This document shows positions 23,929-32,282 of a stretch of 64,000 nucleotides of DNA, piece after piece. Position numbers and translations under genes: made by a program. A model generated the notes under the pieces. It had not been told where the DNA came from. It saw only the letters and a program-made list of their open reading frames with translations, and ran no database searches. Origin of the DNA: Halalkalicoccus sp. NIPERK01 (GTDB taxonomy: Archaea > Halobacteriota > Halobacteria > Halobacteriales > Halalkalicoccaceae); contig NZ_JASVVV010000003.1 in NCBI RefSeq assembly GCF_030287405.1, forward strand, positions 62,001-126,000, read 5' to 3'. The stretch's first letter is position 1. Each line of letters begins with the position of its first letter.

Positions 23929-24879
23929 GTGCGCGAGTTCGGCTTCGAACTGTCGCTGTGTGCCCACCTCGAACGGGAGGGAGGGATCGTCGCCCGCCAA
24001 CTCGGCGGGGCGGTCGCCTCGCCGGGGAGCCGGATCCTCGATATCGTCCACCTCGCCCCGGGACCCGAGTTCGAGAAACGGGCGGCGATCACGCCCGAGC
24101 GGATTCCGGGGCCGGCCATCGAGGCCGACGTCGGGACGGGGAAGGCGCGCTACTGGAAGGGGGCGTTCGACCTCCACCCCGACCGCGCCCGCGAGATGGT
24201 CGATCGCGCGGTCGAGGTCGGCTTCTTCGAGCGCGAACGACGCGGCGGGCGCGAGTACGTCCGCCAGACGACCCGGTATCCCGACTGGTTCGGTCCGATC
24301 ACCGCGATCGAGAACAAGCCCGACCTCGCCTCGCCGGGCGACCTCGACCGACAACTCAGACTCGACGTGAGCCTGGGCCTCGCGGATCGGGTTGTCCTCG
24401 CCACCGGGAGCTACGTCACGCGCGCCCACCTCAATCGGATCCCCGAGGCGGTGGGCGTCTGGCGGTTCGTCGACGGCCAACGCGAGGAGATCAGGGAGCC
24501 GACGCCCCTCGATTCCGACGACTGGGGCGTCGAACTCCGCGAGCGAACGCCGCTTCGAACCGACGTCGCGATCGTCTCGCCCGCCGAGAAGGCGAGGCGG
24601 CGACGGCGCATCGCCGAGCGCGCCTACGGCAAGGGCTGGCGGATCGAGCCGCCGGCGTGCGCCCGGGGGGCCGTCGACGAGGTCGCGGGCGCGAGCGTGC
24701 CCCGCTGTTCGTACTACGACCGGATCGTCGACCCCGGCGAGTGTGGCCCCTCGTGTCCCGGCTACGAGTCGGCCGAGGCGCCCGCCGTGGACCTCCGGGC
24801 CGAGCGCGAGCGCCGAACCCCGTGGGTCGCGGAGCCCGAGGGGAAGGGACGCCGACAGGTCGGCCTCGACCGCTTCTAG
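23929..24879 (+). CDS. DUF5787 family protein; Cas4/RecB-like nuclease candidate
   Basis: The 316-residue protein probably begins at the GTG at 23929 (VREFGFELSLCAHLE). I recognise the haloarchaeal DUF5787 family. Visible features suggest a PD-(D/E)XK nuclease with an Fe-S cluster. There is an early Cys (C11), acidic residues in ILDIVHL, an E-x-K pair in ITAIENKPDL (E128, K130), a helix with Q142 in LDRQLRLDVSLGLADRVVLAT, and a late cysteine group C260, C272, C276 (CSYYDRIV...ECGPSCPGY), plus C244. This is the one-plus-three cysteine layout of Cas4 and AddB. The family assignment is from memory and the nuclease idea is inference. No CRISPR or repair gene is adjacent. Confidence 0.65.
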   Translation: MREFGFELSLCAHLEREGGIVARQLGGAVASPGSRILDIVHLAPGPEFEKRAAITPERIPGPAIEADVGTGKARYWKGAFDLHPDRAREMVDRAVEVGFFERERRGGREYVRQTTRYPDWFGPITAIENKPDLASPGDLDRQLRLDVSLGLADRVVLATGSYVTRAHLNRIPEAVGVWRFVDGQREEIREPTPLDSDDWGVELRERTPLRTDVAIVSPAEKARRRRRIAERAYGKGWRIEPPACARGAVDEVAGASVPRCSYYDRIVDPGECGPSCPGYESAEAPAVDLRAERERRTPWVAEPEGKGRRQVGLDRF

Positions 24880-25754
24880 CCGTGGAGCGGGCCGTGAGGC
24901 GTGATCCGTGGCCCCTCGTCCCCGGGTTCGACGGTCGCCTCGATGCGGAACACCTCCGCGAGCAGTTCCTCGGTGACGACCTCGTCGGGGGTGCCGCGGG
25001 CGTGGATCGTCCCCCCTTCGAGCGCGACCATGTAGTCGGCGTGACGGGCGGCCTGCTCGATGTCGTGGAGCACGAGCACGACCGTGATCTCGCGTTCCTC
25101 CCGGAGGGTGCGGACGATCTCCATCACCTCCAGTTGGTGGTGCAGGTCGAGGAACGTCGTCGGCTCGTCGAGCAACAAAACGTCGGTGTCCTGGGCCAGC
25201 ACCATCGCGATCCAGACGAGCTGTTTCTGCCCGCCGCTCAGGCTGCTCACCTCCCGACCGCGCAGGTGGTCGATCCCCGCGAGCGAGATCGCGTCCCGGA
25301 CCGCACAGTCGTCCTCCTCGCTCACGCCATCGAAGAAGCCCCGATGGGGGTAGCGACCGTGATAGACCAGTTCCTCGACGCCGATCGACCCCGGCGCGTC
25401 GTTCTCCTGGGAGAGCAGTCCGAGCTTTCGCGCGAGTTCCTTGGTCCCCAACCGGTGGATCTCCCGGCCGTTGAGGACGACCGAGCCGCCGTCGAGCGAG
25501 AGCTGGTTCGCGAGCCCCTTCAACAGCGTGCTCTTTCCCGACCCGTTCGGTCCCACCAGCGCGGTCACCTCGCCGGGCGGGACGACGAGCGACTCGCCGT
25601 CGATCACCGGCTCGCCCCTCGAGTAGCCGACGACGAGTTCCTCGCCGGCGAACGTCGGCCCCGTTTCGCCGTCAGCGGGGGTCGACGAGATGCCTCTCGA
25701 GGCGGCCGGTGCGTCCAGTCGCGTCCGTGGGTCCGTGTGTGCGTGGTCGGTCAT
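24876..25754 (-). CDS. iron/heme/cobalamin-type ABC transporter ATP-binding protein
   Basis: A 292-residue ATPase with Walker A GPNGSGKST, signature LSGGQKQLVWIAM, Walker B VLLLDEPTTFLD and the H-loop VLVLHDIEQAARHAD, the standard set of FecE/BtuD/HmuV proteins. A hydrophilic N-terminal extension of about 35 residues precedes the domain. It is last of the four-gene unit FecB-like, DUF7260, permease, ATPase. Its ATG overlaps the permease stop (TGATG). Confidence 0.92.
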   Translation of the reverse strand: MTDHAHTDPRTRLDAPAASRGISSTPADGETGPTFAGEELVVGYSRGEPVIDGESLVVPPGEVTALVGPNGSGKSTLLKGLANQLSLDGGSVVLNGREIHRLGTKELARKLGLLSQENDAPGSIGVEELVYHGRYPHRGFFDGVSEEDDCAVRDAISLAGIDHLRGREVSSLSGGQKQLVWIAMVLAQDTDVLLLDEPTTFLDLHHQLEVMEIVRTLREEREITVVLVLHDIEQAARHADYMVALEGGTIHARGTPDEVVTEELLAEVFRIEATVEPGDEGPRITPHGPLHG

Positions 25755-26896
25755 CAGATCTCACCGAGTCGTTCTTTCTTTCGCATCAGATAGAGGAAGT
25801 ACGGCCCGCCGACGAGTCCGGTCACGATCCCGACGGGGAGTTGAGTCGGCGACAGCGCCAGTCGCGCGCCCACGTCGGCGGCGACCAGCAGCGCCGGCCC
25901 GGCGAACAGACAGCCCACCACCAGTCGCTTGTAGTCGCTGCCGACGACGTTTCGGACCACGTGGGGGACGATCAGGCCCACGAAGCCGACGATCCCGGCG
26001 ACGGCGATGCTCGCCGCCGCGGCCAGCACGGCGACGCCCGAGAGCGCGAACCGCATTCGCTCGACCGACATGCCGAGCGCGCTGGCCGTGCGCTCGCCCA
26101 GCAGGAGGACGTTCAGCTGCCGGGAGCTCACGAGCGCGAGCGCCATCGCCACCAGCGTCCACGGCAGGATCGTGTGGACCTGCGCCCAGTCGGTCCCCGT
26201 GAGCGAACCGGTCGTCCACGCGATGGCGTTCTGGACCACCCCGATGTCGTCGGCGAAGAAGAACATGCCCGTCTGCAACGAGTTGAAGACCGTGCCGACG
26301 ATGACGCCCGCGAGCACCAGCCTGACCGGACTCGTCCCGCCCTTCCAGGCGATGGCGTAGACGAGCAGGAAGGCGAGCGCCCCGCCGACAGCGGCCACCA
26401 GCGGCAGCAGCGTCGACAGTCCGGAAAACACCACGAGCGTCAGCAGGATCGCCAGCCCCGCACCCGAGGAGACCCCGAGGATGAACGGGCTCGCCAGTTC
26501 GTTTCGCGTCACCGCCTGGAAGATCGCCCCCGAGACCGCGAGGTTCATCCCGACGAACGCGCCGACGAGCACCCGCGGCAGGCGGATGTTCCAGACGATC
26601 AGCGTCTCCCGCGAGAGGTCGGCCGCCGTCGAGAGCCCCAGCGCGCCCGCGAGGTCCTCGCCGAGCAGGAACCCGAGGAGGACCCCCGGGTCCGTCCACA
26701 CCGCCGGGTCGAAGACCGCCCGCCAGGCCCCCACGAGGCTCATCGAGTACGTGCCGAAGCTGACCTGTGCGAGCCCCGCCAGCACGACGATCAGCGTGCT
26801 CGCGAGCGCCAGCGCTAGCAACTGCGCGTCGGCGAGCCACGCGAACCGCCCCAATCGGGCCGAGCGCTCGGTCGGCGTCCCTTCCGAGGCTGGCAT
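25754..26896 (-). CDS. FecCD/BtuC-type ABC transporter permease
   Basis: A 380-residue permease with about ten transmembrane helices and the FecCD signature regions RLPRVLVGAFVGMNLAVSGAIFQAVTRNELASPFILGVSSGAG, LLLGERTASALGMSVERMR and GIVGFVGLIVPHVVR. It imports iron-siderophore, heme or cobalamin. The upstream palindrome before the operon favours iron regulation. The start lies directly after the DUF7260 stop. Confidence 0.93.
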   Translation of the reverse strand: MPASEGTPTERSARLGRFAWLADAQLLALALASTLIVVLAGLAQVSFGTYSMSLVGAWRAVFDPAVWTDPGVLLGFLLGEDLAGALGLSTAADLSRETLIVWNIRLPRVLVGAFVGMNLAVSGAIFQAVTRNELASPFILGVSSGAGLAILLTLVVFSGLSTLLPLVAAVGGALAFLLVYAIAWKGGTSPVRLVLAGVIVGTVFNSLQTGMFFFADDIGVVQNAIAWTTGSLTGTDWAQVHTILPWTLVAMALALVSSRQLNVLLLGERTASALGMSVERMRFALSGVAVLAAAASIAVAGIVGFVGLIVPHVVRNVVGSDYKRLVVGCLFAGPALLVAADVGARLALSPTQLPVGIVTGLVGGPYFLYLMRKKERLGEI

Positions 26897-26897
26897 C

Positions 26898-27629
26898 TCA
26901 GACCCGCCTCACGAGGTGCGCTCGAACCGCGCGCTGGCACTCCTCGGACAGCCCGTCGAGGCGCGTCGCGGTCACGAGCACGGGGTGATCGACCGGGAAT
27001 CCCTCGTAGAGATACCCGCGGAGGTCGTGGTGGCGCACCCCCGCCTGCCCGTCGGCACCGGTGGTCCGCCTCAGATGTGCCTGGCGGTCGCGCACGAGCG
27101 CCTCACAGTCGGCGCGGAACCCCTCGAGACGGGCGTGGCGTTCCGAGAGCGCCTCGAACCCACACGAGGAGAGCGCCGTCTCGTTGGCCGCGATCAGCCA
27201 CTCGCGGATCGCCTCGACGGTTTCGTCCGCGCGGTCGAGCGAGTCGGCCTCCGCGTCGAGCGCGCGGTTCATCGCGTCGAGTTCGGCCCGCCGCCGGTCG
27301 GATTCGGAGCGAATCGCGCGACGAAGCGGCGGCGAGGCCCCGTCCGTGGTCAACGCCGTCGCGATCCCCTCGCCGAGTTCCGCCGCGAGCAACTCCCCGA
27401 CCAGGCGCTCCTCACAGACCGGCGCGACCGTCTCCGCGAACGCCTCGCGGACGGGTCGGGTCGTCGACGTGCTCCCCGTGGAGACGAGCGTCCCGCCCGT
27501 CCCGGCGGTATCGGGCGCCGGGATCGATTCCAGCCGCGAGCGAAACCGGTCGTAGGCCGCGCGTTTGTCCTCGACCGCGTCCCGTTCGCGAGCGACCCGC
27601 CTTCGCGCTCGTCCGACGTGGGTCGTCAT
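26898..27629 (-). CDS. haloarchaeal DUF7260-like helical protein in the iron transporter operon
   Basis: A 243-residue soluble protein rich in Arg, Glu and Ala with long predicted helices (HVGRARRRVARERDAVEDKRAAYDRF, then several heptad-like stretches) and no catalytic motif I can see. It resembles haloarchaeal DUF7260 proteins, from memory. It is translationally linked: its ATG overlaps the stop of the substrate-binding protein (ATGA) and its stop nearly touches the permease start. The placement suggests a link to uptake of the same substrate. Function unknown. Confidence 0.6.
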   Translation of the reverse strand: MTTHVGRARRRVARERDAVEDKRAAYDRFRSRLESIPAPDTAGTGGTLVSTGSTSTTRPVREAFAETVAPVCEERLVGELLAAELGEGIATALTTDGASPPLRRAIRSESDRRRAELDAMNRALDAEADSLDRADETVEAIREWLIAANETALSSCGFEALSERHARLEGFRADCEALVRDRQAHLRRTTGADGQAGVRHHDLRGYLYEGFPVDHPVLVTATRLDGLSEECQRAVRAHLVRRV

Positions 27630-28780
27630 CGTCCGGCGACGATCTCCGCGACCCGGGCCCGGTCGAACAGTTCCTCGTCGCCGAACTCCTCGGGGAAGAA
27701 ATCGTGGGCGGCGCGCTCGGTCGTAAAGAGGTTCTGGATCGGCCCCTGATAGATCGGCCCGCCGCGGAATACGTTCCCCTCTTGGACGGCGGTCAGTTCG
27801 CTCGCGACCGGGTGGTCCTCCATGAACGCCACGACCGTGTCGGCGAACTCCGCGGCCGACTTGTCCTCGTGGCCCCGAATGAGCAGGGTGTCGGGGTCGA
27901 CCTCGAGCATCGTCTCGTAGTCGATCTGTCCGCGGTCGGTCGTCGACAGTCCCTCGATACCGGTGCCCGCGAGCGCGTCCTCGATCCCGAGGTCGTGGAA
28001 CTGCTTCTTGTTGGTCCCCTCGTCGGCGAGGCGGTACGGCGAGAACGCCTCGGGTTCGTCGCCGTCGCCGAACACCAACAGCGCGTTCGGGCGTTCCTCG
28101 GGCAGTCGCTCCTGTACGCCCGAAACGAACTCGTCGTGAAAGCCCGCGAACGCCTCGTAGCGCTCCCCTTCCTGATGGACCTGCGCGACCTTCCCGAAGG
28201 CCTCGTAGAGCGTGTAGTACTCGTAGTCGTGCCACTCGTCGGTGCGCCGGAAGATCGTGTTGCCGAGGAAGGGGGCGACGTTCGTTCGGACGTCCTCGAC
28301 GTCGCTCTCGTCGAGGCCGAAGAACTCGTTGTTCGTGAGCCACTGCGGGTCGATCAGGTGGAGATCCGCGCCGAGTTCGTAGAAGATCTCCCTGTCGATC
28401 CCGCTCTCGCCGAGGATGTCCTGTAGCCCTCCCTTGTCGATCGAAACCCCGTCGAGTTCGTCGTAGTAGCCCGTGTGATACCGATCGGTCTCGGCCATCG
28501 CGATCAGCGTCTCCTCGACGCCGAGCGCGACGCACATGTCGGCGTACCCCGGGAAGTACGTCACGACCCGCTCGGGCACCGACTCGAACTCGACGTCGCC
28601 GGCCGGTGCCATCGAGACGGTGTACGACCCGCCGCCGTCGCCACCGCCGCCGGTGTCGTTTCCGCCGCCCTCCCCCTCCGAGCCACCGCCGACACAGCCG
28701 GCGAGCGCGAGCCCCATCGCCGACCCGCCGGCCAGCAGTACGTCCCGCCGCCTCGTCCCTTCCTGCGAACTACCTGCCAT
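27626..28780 (-). CDS. ABC transporter substrate-binding lipoprotein (iron-type, FecB/periplasmic-binding-protein class III)
   Basis: A 384-residue lipoprotein. The signal has a twin-Arg motif (TRRRDVLLAGGSAMGLALAGC) with lipobox, then a Gly/Asp-rich linker and the class III binding fold (PERVVTYFPGYADMCVALGVEETLIAMAE). The mature domain is Asp/Glu rich, as expected for a protein on the outer face of a halophile membrane. It is the first gene of the transporter unit. A perfect TTTAGGC-CC-GCCTAAA palindrome lies 5 bp upstream of the start. Confidence 0.9.
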   Translation of the reverse strand: MAGSSQEGTRRRDVLLAGGSAMGLALAGCVGGGSEGEGGGNDTGGGGDGGGSYTVSMAPAGDVEFESVPERVVTYFPGYADMCVALGVEETLIAMAETDRYHTGYYDELDGVSIDKGGLQDILGESGIDREIFYELGADLHLIDPQWLTNNEFFGLDESDVEDVRTNVAPFLGNTIFRRTDEWHDYEYYTLYEAFGKVAQVHQEGERYEAFAGFHDEFVSGVQERLPEERPNALLVFGDGDEPEAFSPYRLADEGTNKKQFHDLGIEDALAGTGIEGLSTTDRGQIDYETMLEVDPDTLLIRGHEDKSAAEFADTVVAFMEDHPVASELTAVQEGNVFRGGPIYQGPIQNLFTTERAAHDFFPEEFGDEELFDRARVAEIVAGR

Positions 28781-28784
28781 ACGG

Positions 28785-28835
28785 TTTAGGCCCGCCTAAA
28801 GGTACATAGTCCTTTCCGTTTTCGGCGATCCTAAA
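28785..28835 (-). promoter_or_regulatory. DtxR-like operator and promoter of the iron transporter operon
   Basis: The palindrome TTTAGGC-CC-GCCTAAA (28785-28800) has perfect 7-bp arms and resembles the TTAGG/CCTAA half-sites of DtxR/IdeR-family metal regulators. A further CCTAAA half-site lies at 28830-28835. A TATA-like CTATGTA is between them on the minus strand. Binding at the start site would repress when metal is abundant. Confidence 0.65.
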
Positions 28836-28838
28836 CCG

Positions 28839-29426
28839 TCACCAGTCGCCCTCCGGGAAGTACGGCTGGGTCCACAGCGTCACCTGGAGGGTGACGCTCT
28901 TGAACCACGCGTGGAACATGTCGTTGATCTCTCCCTCGTCGTGACCCCCGTTCTCGAGGAACTCCCGGATCGTCGCCGTGATCGGGTAGATGAAGGCGAT
29001 GAGGTACCGAGCGTGGATGTGATCCACGGCGTCGGCGTCGTCCGTTCGATTCTTCCTCTCGCGGGTGTGGCGACGTCCGATCTCGTACTGGTAGTCCAGC
29101 CACTCCCGGTCGTAGGGGGGATTGCAGGTGTCCCGTATCCACTGGCCGAAGCGCGCGCGAACCCGATCGAGGTACTCCTCGTCGGGGTTGCCCTCGCCGT
29201 CGGTGAAGTAGTAGACGAGGTGGTCGTTCGCGCCCACGAAGTCGTACCAGAGGTCGAGGATCTCCTCGATTTGGGGTTCGAGCACCTCGCCGGCCTCCCT
29301 GAGGGCCTCCTCGTCCTCGGCGTCGAACATCACCGTCGCCTGCAGTTTCTCGAGGTCCTCCTCGTCGTAGGGCGCCTCGGGGAGCGATTCGTCGCCGTAG
29401 TCGTAGCCGGGTATCTCCTGGGCCAT
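28839..29426 (-). CDS. protoglobin family heme protein
   Basis: A 195-residue protein starting MAQEIPGYDYGDESLPEAP. It has the protoglobin pattern: N-terminal Z-helix region, WYDFVGANDHLVYYF, then YEIGRRHTRERKN, where the His is the likely proximal heme ligand, and IYPITATIREFLENGG. Protoglobins bind O2, CO and NO. It lies upstream of the iron transporter on the same strand but is separated by that operon's operator region, so heme handling is a plausible common theme. The longer open frame to 29477 has no support. Confidence 0.85.
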   Translation of the reverse strand: MAQEIPGYDYGDESLPEAPYDEEDLEKLQATVMFDAEDEEALREAGEVLEPQIEEILDLWYDFVGANDHLVYYFTDGEGNPDEEYLDRVRARFGQWIRDTCNPPYDREWLDYQYEIGRRHTRERKNRTDDADAVDHIHARYLIAFIYPITATIREFLENGGHDEGEINDMFHAWFKSVTLQVTLWTQPYFPEGDW

Positions 29427-29503
29427 CGCGCCACTACCTACCACGGACGGTGGCGTAAATGGAGGAGTAAGAGCCAAGCGAGTAGGTCCACGATATCGAA
29501 GCG

Positions 29504-29770
29504 ATGGCGGGAGAGCTCTGGGACGTGCTGGAGTGTAAGTGGACCCGACGGATCGTCGCTCACCTCGCCGATGGCGAGGCGCGGTTCAACGAGATCGAGC
29601 GCTCGACCGAGGTCCCCACGAGCACCCTGTCGGACCGACTGAAACGCCTCGAATCGGCGGGGGTCGTCTCCCGCGAGGTCGAGGACGCCTCCCCGCCGGC
29701 GGTGCGCTACGGCCTCACCGAGACGGGCGAGCGCCTCGCCGAACTGCTGTGCGAGATCGATTCCCTCTAG
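29504..29770 (+). CDS. HxlR/ArsR-type winged-helix regulator
   Basis: An 88-residue winged-helix protein, MAGELWDVLECKWTRRIVAHL, with the HxlR-like recognition helix STLSDRLKRLESAGVVSREV and wing PAVRYGLTETGERL. It is divergently placed from the protoglobin gene (about 80 bp), so it may control that gene. Target and ligand are unknown. Confidence 0.85.
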   Translation: MAGELWDVLECKWTRRIVAHLADGEARFNEIERSTEVPTSTLSDRLKRLESAGVVSREVEDASPPAVRYGLTETGERLAELLCEIDSL

Positions 29771-29780
29771 TCCGCCGGGC

Positions 29781-30461
29781 TCACAGCACCCACTCGAACC
29801 CCTCGATCACGGCGCGTTTCCCGCCGCCTTCGACGACCGTCCCGTGGCCCGGGACCACCCGGTCGAACTCCCACGCGAGGACGTCCCGGACCGCCCGGCG
29901 GAACGTCGCCTCGTTCCGTATCGTCCACCGGTAGTCGAGCGTCGGACCCACCCGGTCGTAGACCCCCGCGGCCCGCGCCATCAGCCGCGTTTTCACGGGG
30001 AAGCTCCCGTCGATGTGATACCCCACGTCGCCGAGGATCACCGTCCGACTGGGCCGATGGAAGAGGGCGATCTCGGTGAGCCACCGGTTGCCCGCGACCG
30101 CCACTTGGTCGATGTCGGCGCTCCAGCGCGGGTCGGGCGTATCGCCCAGCAGCGCGTCGAACCGCAGGTCGGGCCGCCGGGCCGGAAGCCCCGGCGCGGC
30201 CAGCAGCTCGGCGTCGGGATACGCCTCCCGGTACTGCTCCATGTACAGGTGGCCGTGGAGCTTGCTCGCCGGGGCCACGAACCGGACCTCCCCGAGGTCG
30301 TCGAGCGCGCGCCGTAGCGCCGGCGTCAGCTCCGCCGGCGACTGGACGAACAGGCCGCCCGTCGAGAGCCGGATCACGGTCATGATCCGGCCGATCTCGA
30401 ATCCGAGGAACCGAAGCGGCTCCTCGTGGGTCCATAGCTCACGCCCCCGTTTCGTCACCAT
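29781..30461 (-). CDS. DUF4336 protein, metallo-beta-lactamase-like fold
   Basis: A 226-residue protein with a beta-lactamase-like layout but weak metal sites. FVAPASKLHGHLYMEQYREAYP replaces the normal HxHxDH motif, and later parts include ILGDVGYHI and VVPGHGTVVEGGG. This matches the DUF4336 group, found in many organisms without a known reaction. It ends next to the HxlR gene on the opposite strand. Confidence 0.7.
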   Translation of the reverse strand: MVTKRGRELWTHEEPLRFLGFEIGRIMTVIRLSTGGLFVQSPAELTPALRRALDDLGEVRFVAPASKLHGHLYMEQYREAYPDAELLAAPGLPARRPDLRFDALLGDTPDPRWSADIDQVAVAGNRWLTEIALFHRPSRTVILGDVGYHIDGSFPVKTRLMARAAGVYDRVGPTLDYRWTIRNEATFRRAVRDVLAWEFDRVVPGHGTVVEGGGKRAVIEGFEWVL

Positions 30462-30542
30462 GCGCGAGGGGTACGTCGTGCCGCGACGTGAACGTGGAGG
30501 TCGACCTCGCAGGGACCGCCCGCCCCTCCGTCCGATCCCCCA

Positions 30543-31340
30543 TCACTCCACGCGCTCGACGAGCCCGACGAGTTCCTCTCTGTAGGCCTCGGGATCGAGG
30601 CCGAGGGCGACGCTCACCGTTACGTCGATGCCGTCTCCCCGCCCGTCGCCGGTGACGCTCACCGGGGACTCGCGCACGAAGTCGCCGTCGGGGTACGCGC
30701 CACCGGCGACGTAGGCGGTCCGTCGGCCGGTCTTCCAGGCGGTCAGGAAGCCCCGGACGGGTACCTCTCCGCCCTCGACCTCGAACGTCCGGCGGGCGTC
30801 CCCCGGTAGTTCCGCCTCGAGCGAGAGGTCCTCGACCGGATACGCTCCGACCACCTCCCGGAGCGCCTGCCCGTCGGCCGCGGTTGGCCGCGGATCGGTC
30901 GGTTCGACCTCGGTCACGTCCGTGATTCCCATCGCCTCCATCTCCGCCGTCATCTCCCCGAGGCCCCCGTCCGCGACCCGTCCCGCGTCGGCGAGATACG
31001 AGGCGTATCCCTCGAACGTGATTCGTGACGCGAAGAACACCCCGAGGTCTCCCTCGAACTGCCCGAGCGTCTTCTCGGCCACCTCCTCGGAGAGGCGCGC
31101 GAACTCGTAGAGCTCCGTCCGGGTGTGCTGATCGAGCCCCGTTCCGGCGAATCGGCGGCGGGAGTGCTCGGCGCGCCTGTCCGTCAGCTCCCAACCGTCG
31201 AGCGCGCGCTCCGGGATCGAGGGGTACGGGTATCGACCGTCCTCGACGTTCACGTTCCCGGACTCGGAGGTCGAGCAGCCCGCGACGCCGACGGCGACCG
31301 CGGTCGCTCCGGCGGATCTGAGGAAATCTCGTCGGTTCAT
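30543..31340 (-). CDS. DUF6517-like secreted lipoprotein
   Basis: A 265-residue lipoprotein. The signal MNRRDFLRSAGATAVAVGVAGC has a twin-Arg and lipobox. The mature part is an alpha/beta domain (ALDGWELTDRRAEHSRRRFAG; EVPVRGFLTAWKTGRRTAYVAGGAYP) that I place in the haloarchaeal DUF6517 family from memory. No enzymatic motif is visible; the function is unknown. Confidence 0.65.
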   Translation of the reverse strand: MNRRDFLRSAGATAVAVGVAGCSTSESGNVNVEDGRYPYPSIPERALDGWELTDRRAEHSRRRFAGTGLDQHTRTELYEFARLSEEVAEKTLGQFEGDLGVFFASRITFEGYASYLADAGRVADGGLGEMTAEMEAMGITDVTEVEPTDPRPTAADGQALREVVGAYPVEDLSLEAELPGDARRTFEVEGGEVPVRGFLTAWKTGRRTAYVAGGAYPDGDFVRESPVSVTGDGRGDGIDVTVSVALGLDPEAYREELVGLVERVE

Positions 31341-31463
31341 TGCGGGTGGAAGGCCAATACCGACGAAAAGGGTTGGCGCTGCGACTGCGTCCGCGCGCCG
31401 AAACGGAGACCCGCCGCGAGGGCCCGCTTTCGAGCGCTGAGAGCCGGTGATCGGACGACCGAC

Positions 31464-32282
31464 TCAGAGCTCGTATCGCTCGCCGTCGACCGCCAGCGGC
31501 TCCTCGAAGGCCTCCTCGGGCGGGTAGAAGTGCGCGAGGTGGACGAGACGGGTCCGCTCGGCGTCCAGTTCCTCGGCCAGCGAGAGCGCCCCCTCGCGGG
31601 TCATGTGTTTGGTGCCGAAGGTGCGGGCCACCCCCTCGGGGTCGTGGTGGCGGCCACCGATTGGGTGGGTTTCACACAGCGACGCCGGGACGATCGCGTC
31701 GGCGAGCAGGAGGTCCGGGTCGGAAAGCGCCCCCCTGGATCGGTCGGGCAGGTCGTAGCTCGTATCACCCGTGAGCGAGAGTTTCGTGTCCCCCTTCTCG
31801 ATCGTGAGCCCGTAACAGACCAGCGGCGGGTGGTCGACCGGCACCAGCGTCAGGTCGAACCCGCAGGTCTCGAAGGTCTCGAAGGGGGCGTGGTCGTGGA
31901 CGGTGATCCGGTCGAGGTACGCGTACTTCTCGCGGATCGTGTCTGCGACGCTCTCGCCCGTTTTGGGGTCGACCTCGTTTGCGGCGTGGACCGGTAAATC
32001 CTCGAACAGCCGGTAGGCGTTGCCCAGCCCGTCGAGGTGGTCGAAGTGGATGTGGCTGATGACCATCGCGTCGGGCAGGGGCACGTCCTGCGTGAGGAAC
32101 TGGTACCGGAAGTCGGGGCTGGCGTCGACCAGCAGCGACTCGCCGGTCTCCTCGTTGGTGACGTGGACCGAGAAGCGACTGCGCTCGACGCCGAGGTCGC
32201 GCGCGCGCTCGCAGGTGTCACACGCACAGCCCGGCGTCGGCGTCCCCGTGGTATCGCCGGTCCCCAACAGCGTCACTTCCAT
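31464..32282 (-). CDS. MBL-fold phosphodiesterase, PhnP-like
   Basis: A 272-residue metallo-beta-lactamase hydrolase. It has the GTGDTTGTPTPGCACDTC start with a PhnP-type cysteine cluster, the metal motif SHIHFDHLDGL, VDHPPLVCYGL and GDTSYDL. PhnP and relatives cleave cyclic phosphodiesters. The start at 32282 overlaps the stop of the upstream AAA ATPase (TGATG), so the two are coupled and may act together. Confidence 0.85.
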   Translation of the reverse strand: MEVTLLGTGDTTGTPTPGCACDTCERARDLGVERSRFSVHVTNEETGESLLVDASPDFRYQFLTQDVPLPDAMVISHIHFDHLDGLGNAYRLFEDLPVHAANEVDPKTGESVADTIREKYAYLDRITVHDHAPFETFETCGFDLTLVPVDHPPLVCYGLTIEKGDTKLSLTGDTSYDLPDRSRGALSDPDLLLADAIVPASLCETHPIGGRHHDPEGVARTFGTKHMTREGALSLAEELDAERTRLVHLAHFYPPEEAFEEPLAVDGERYEL

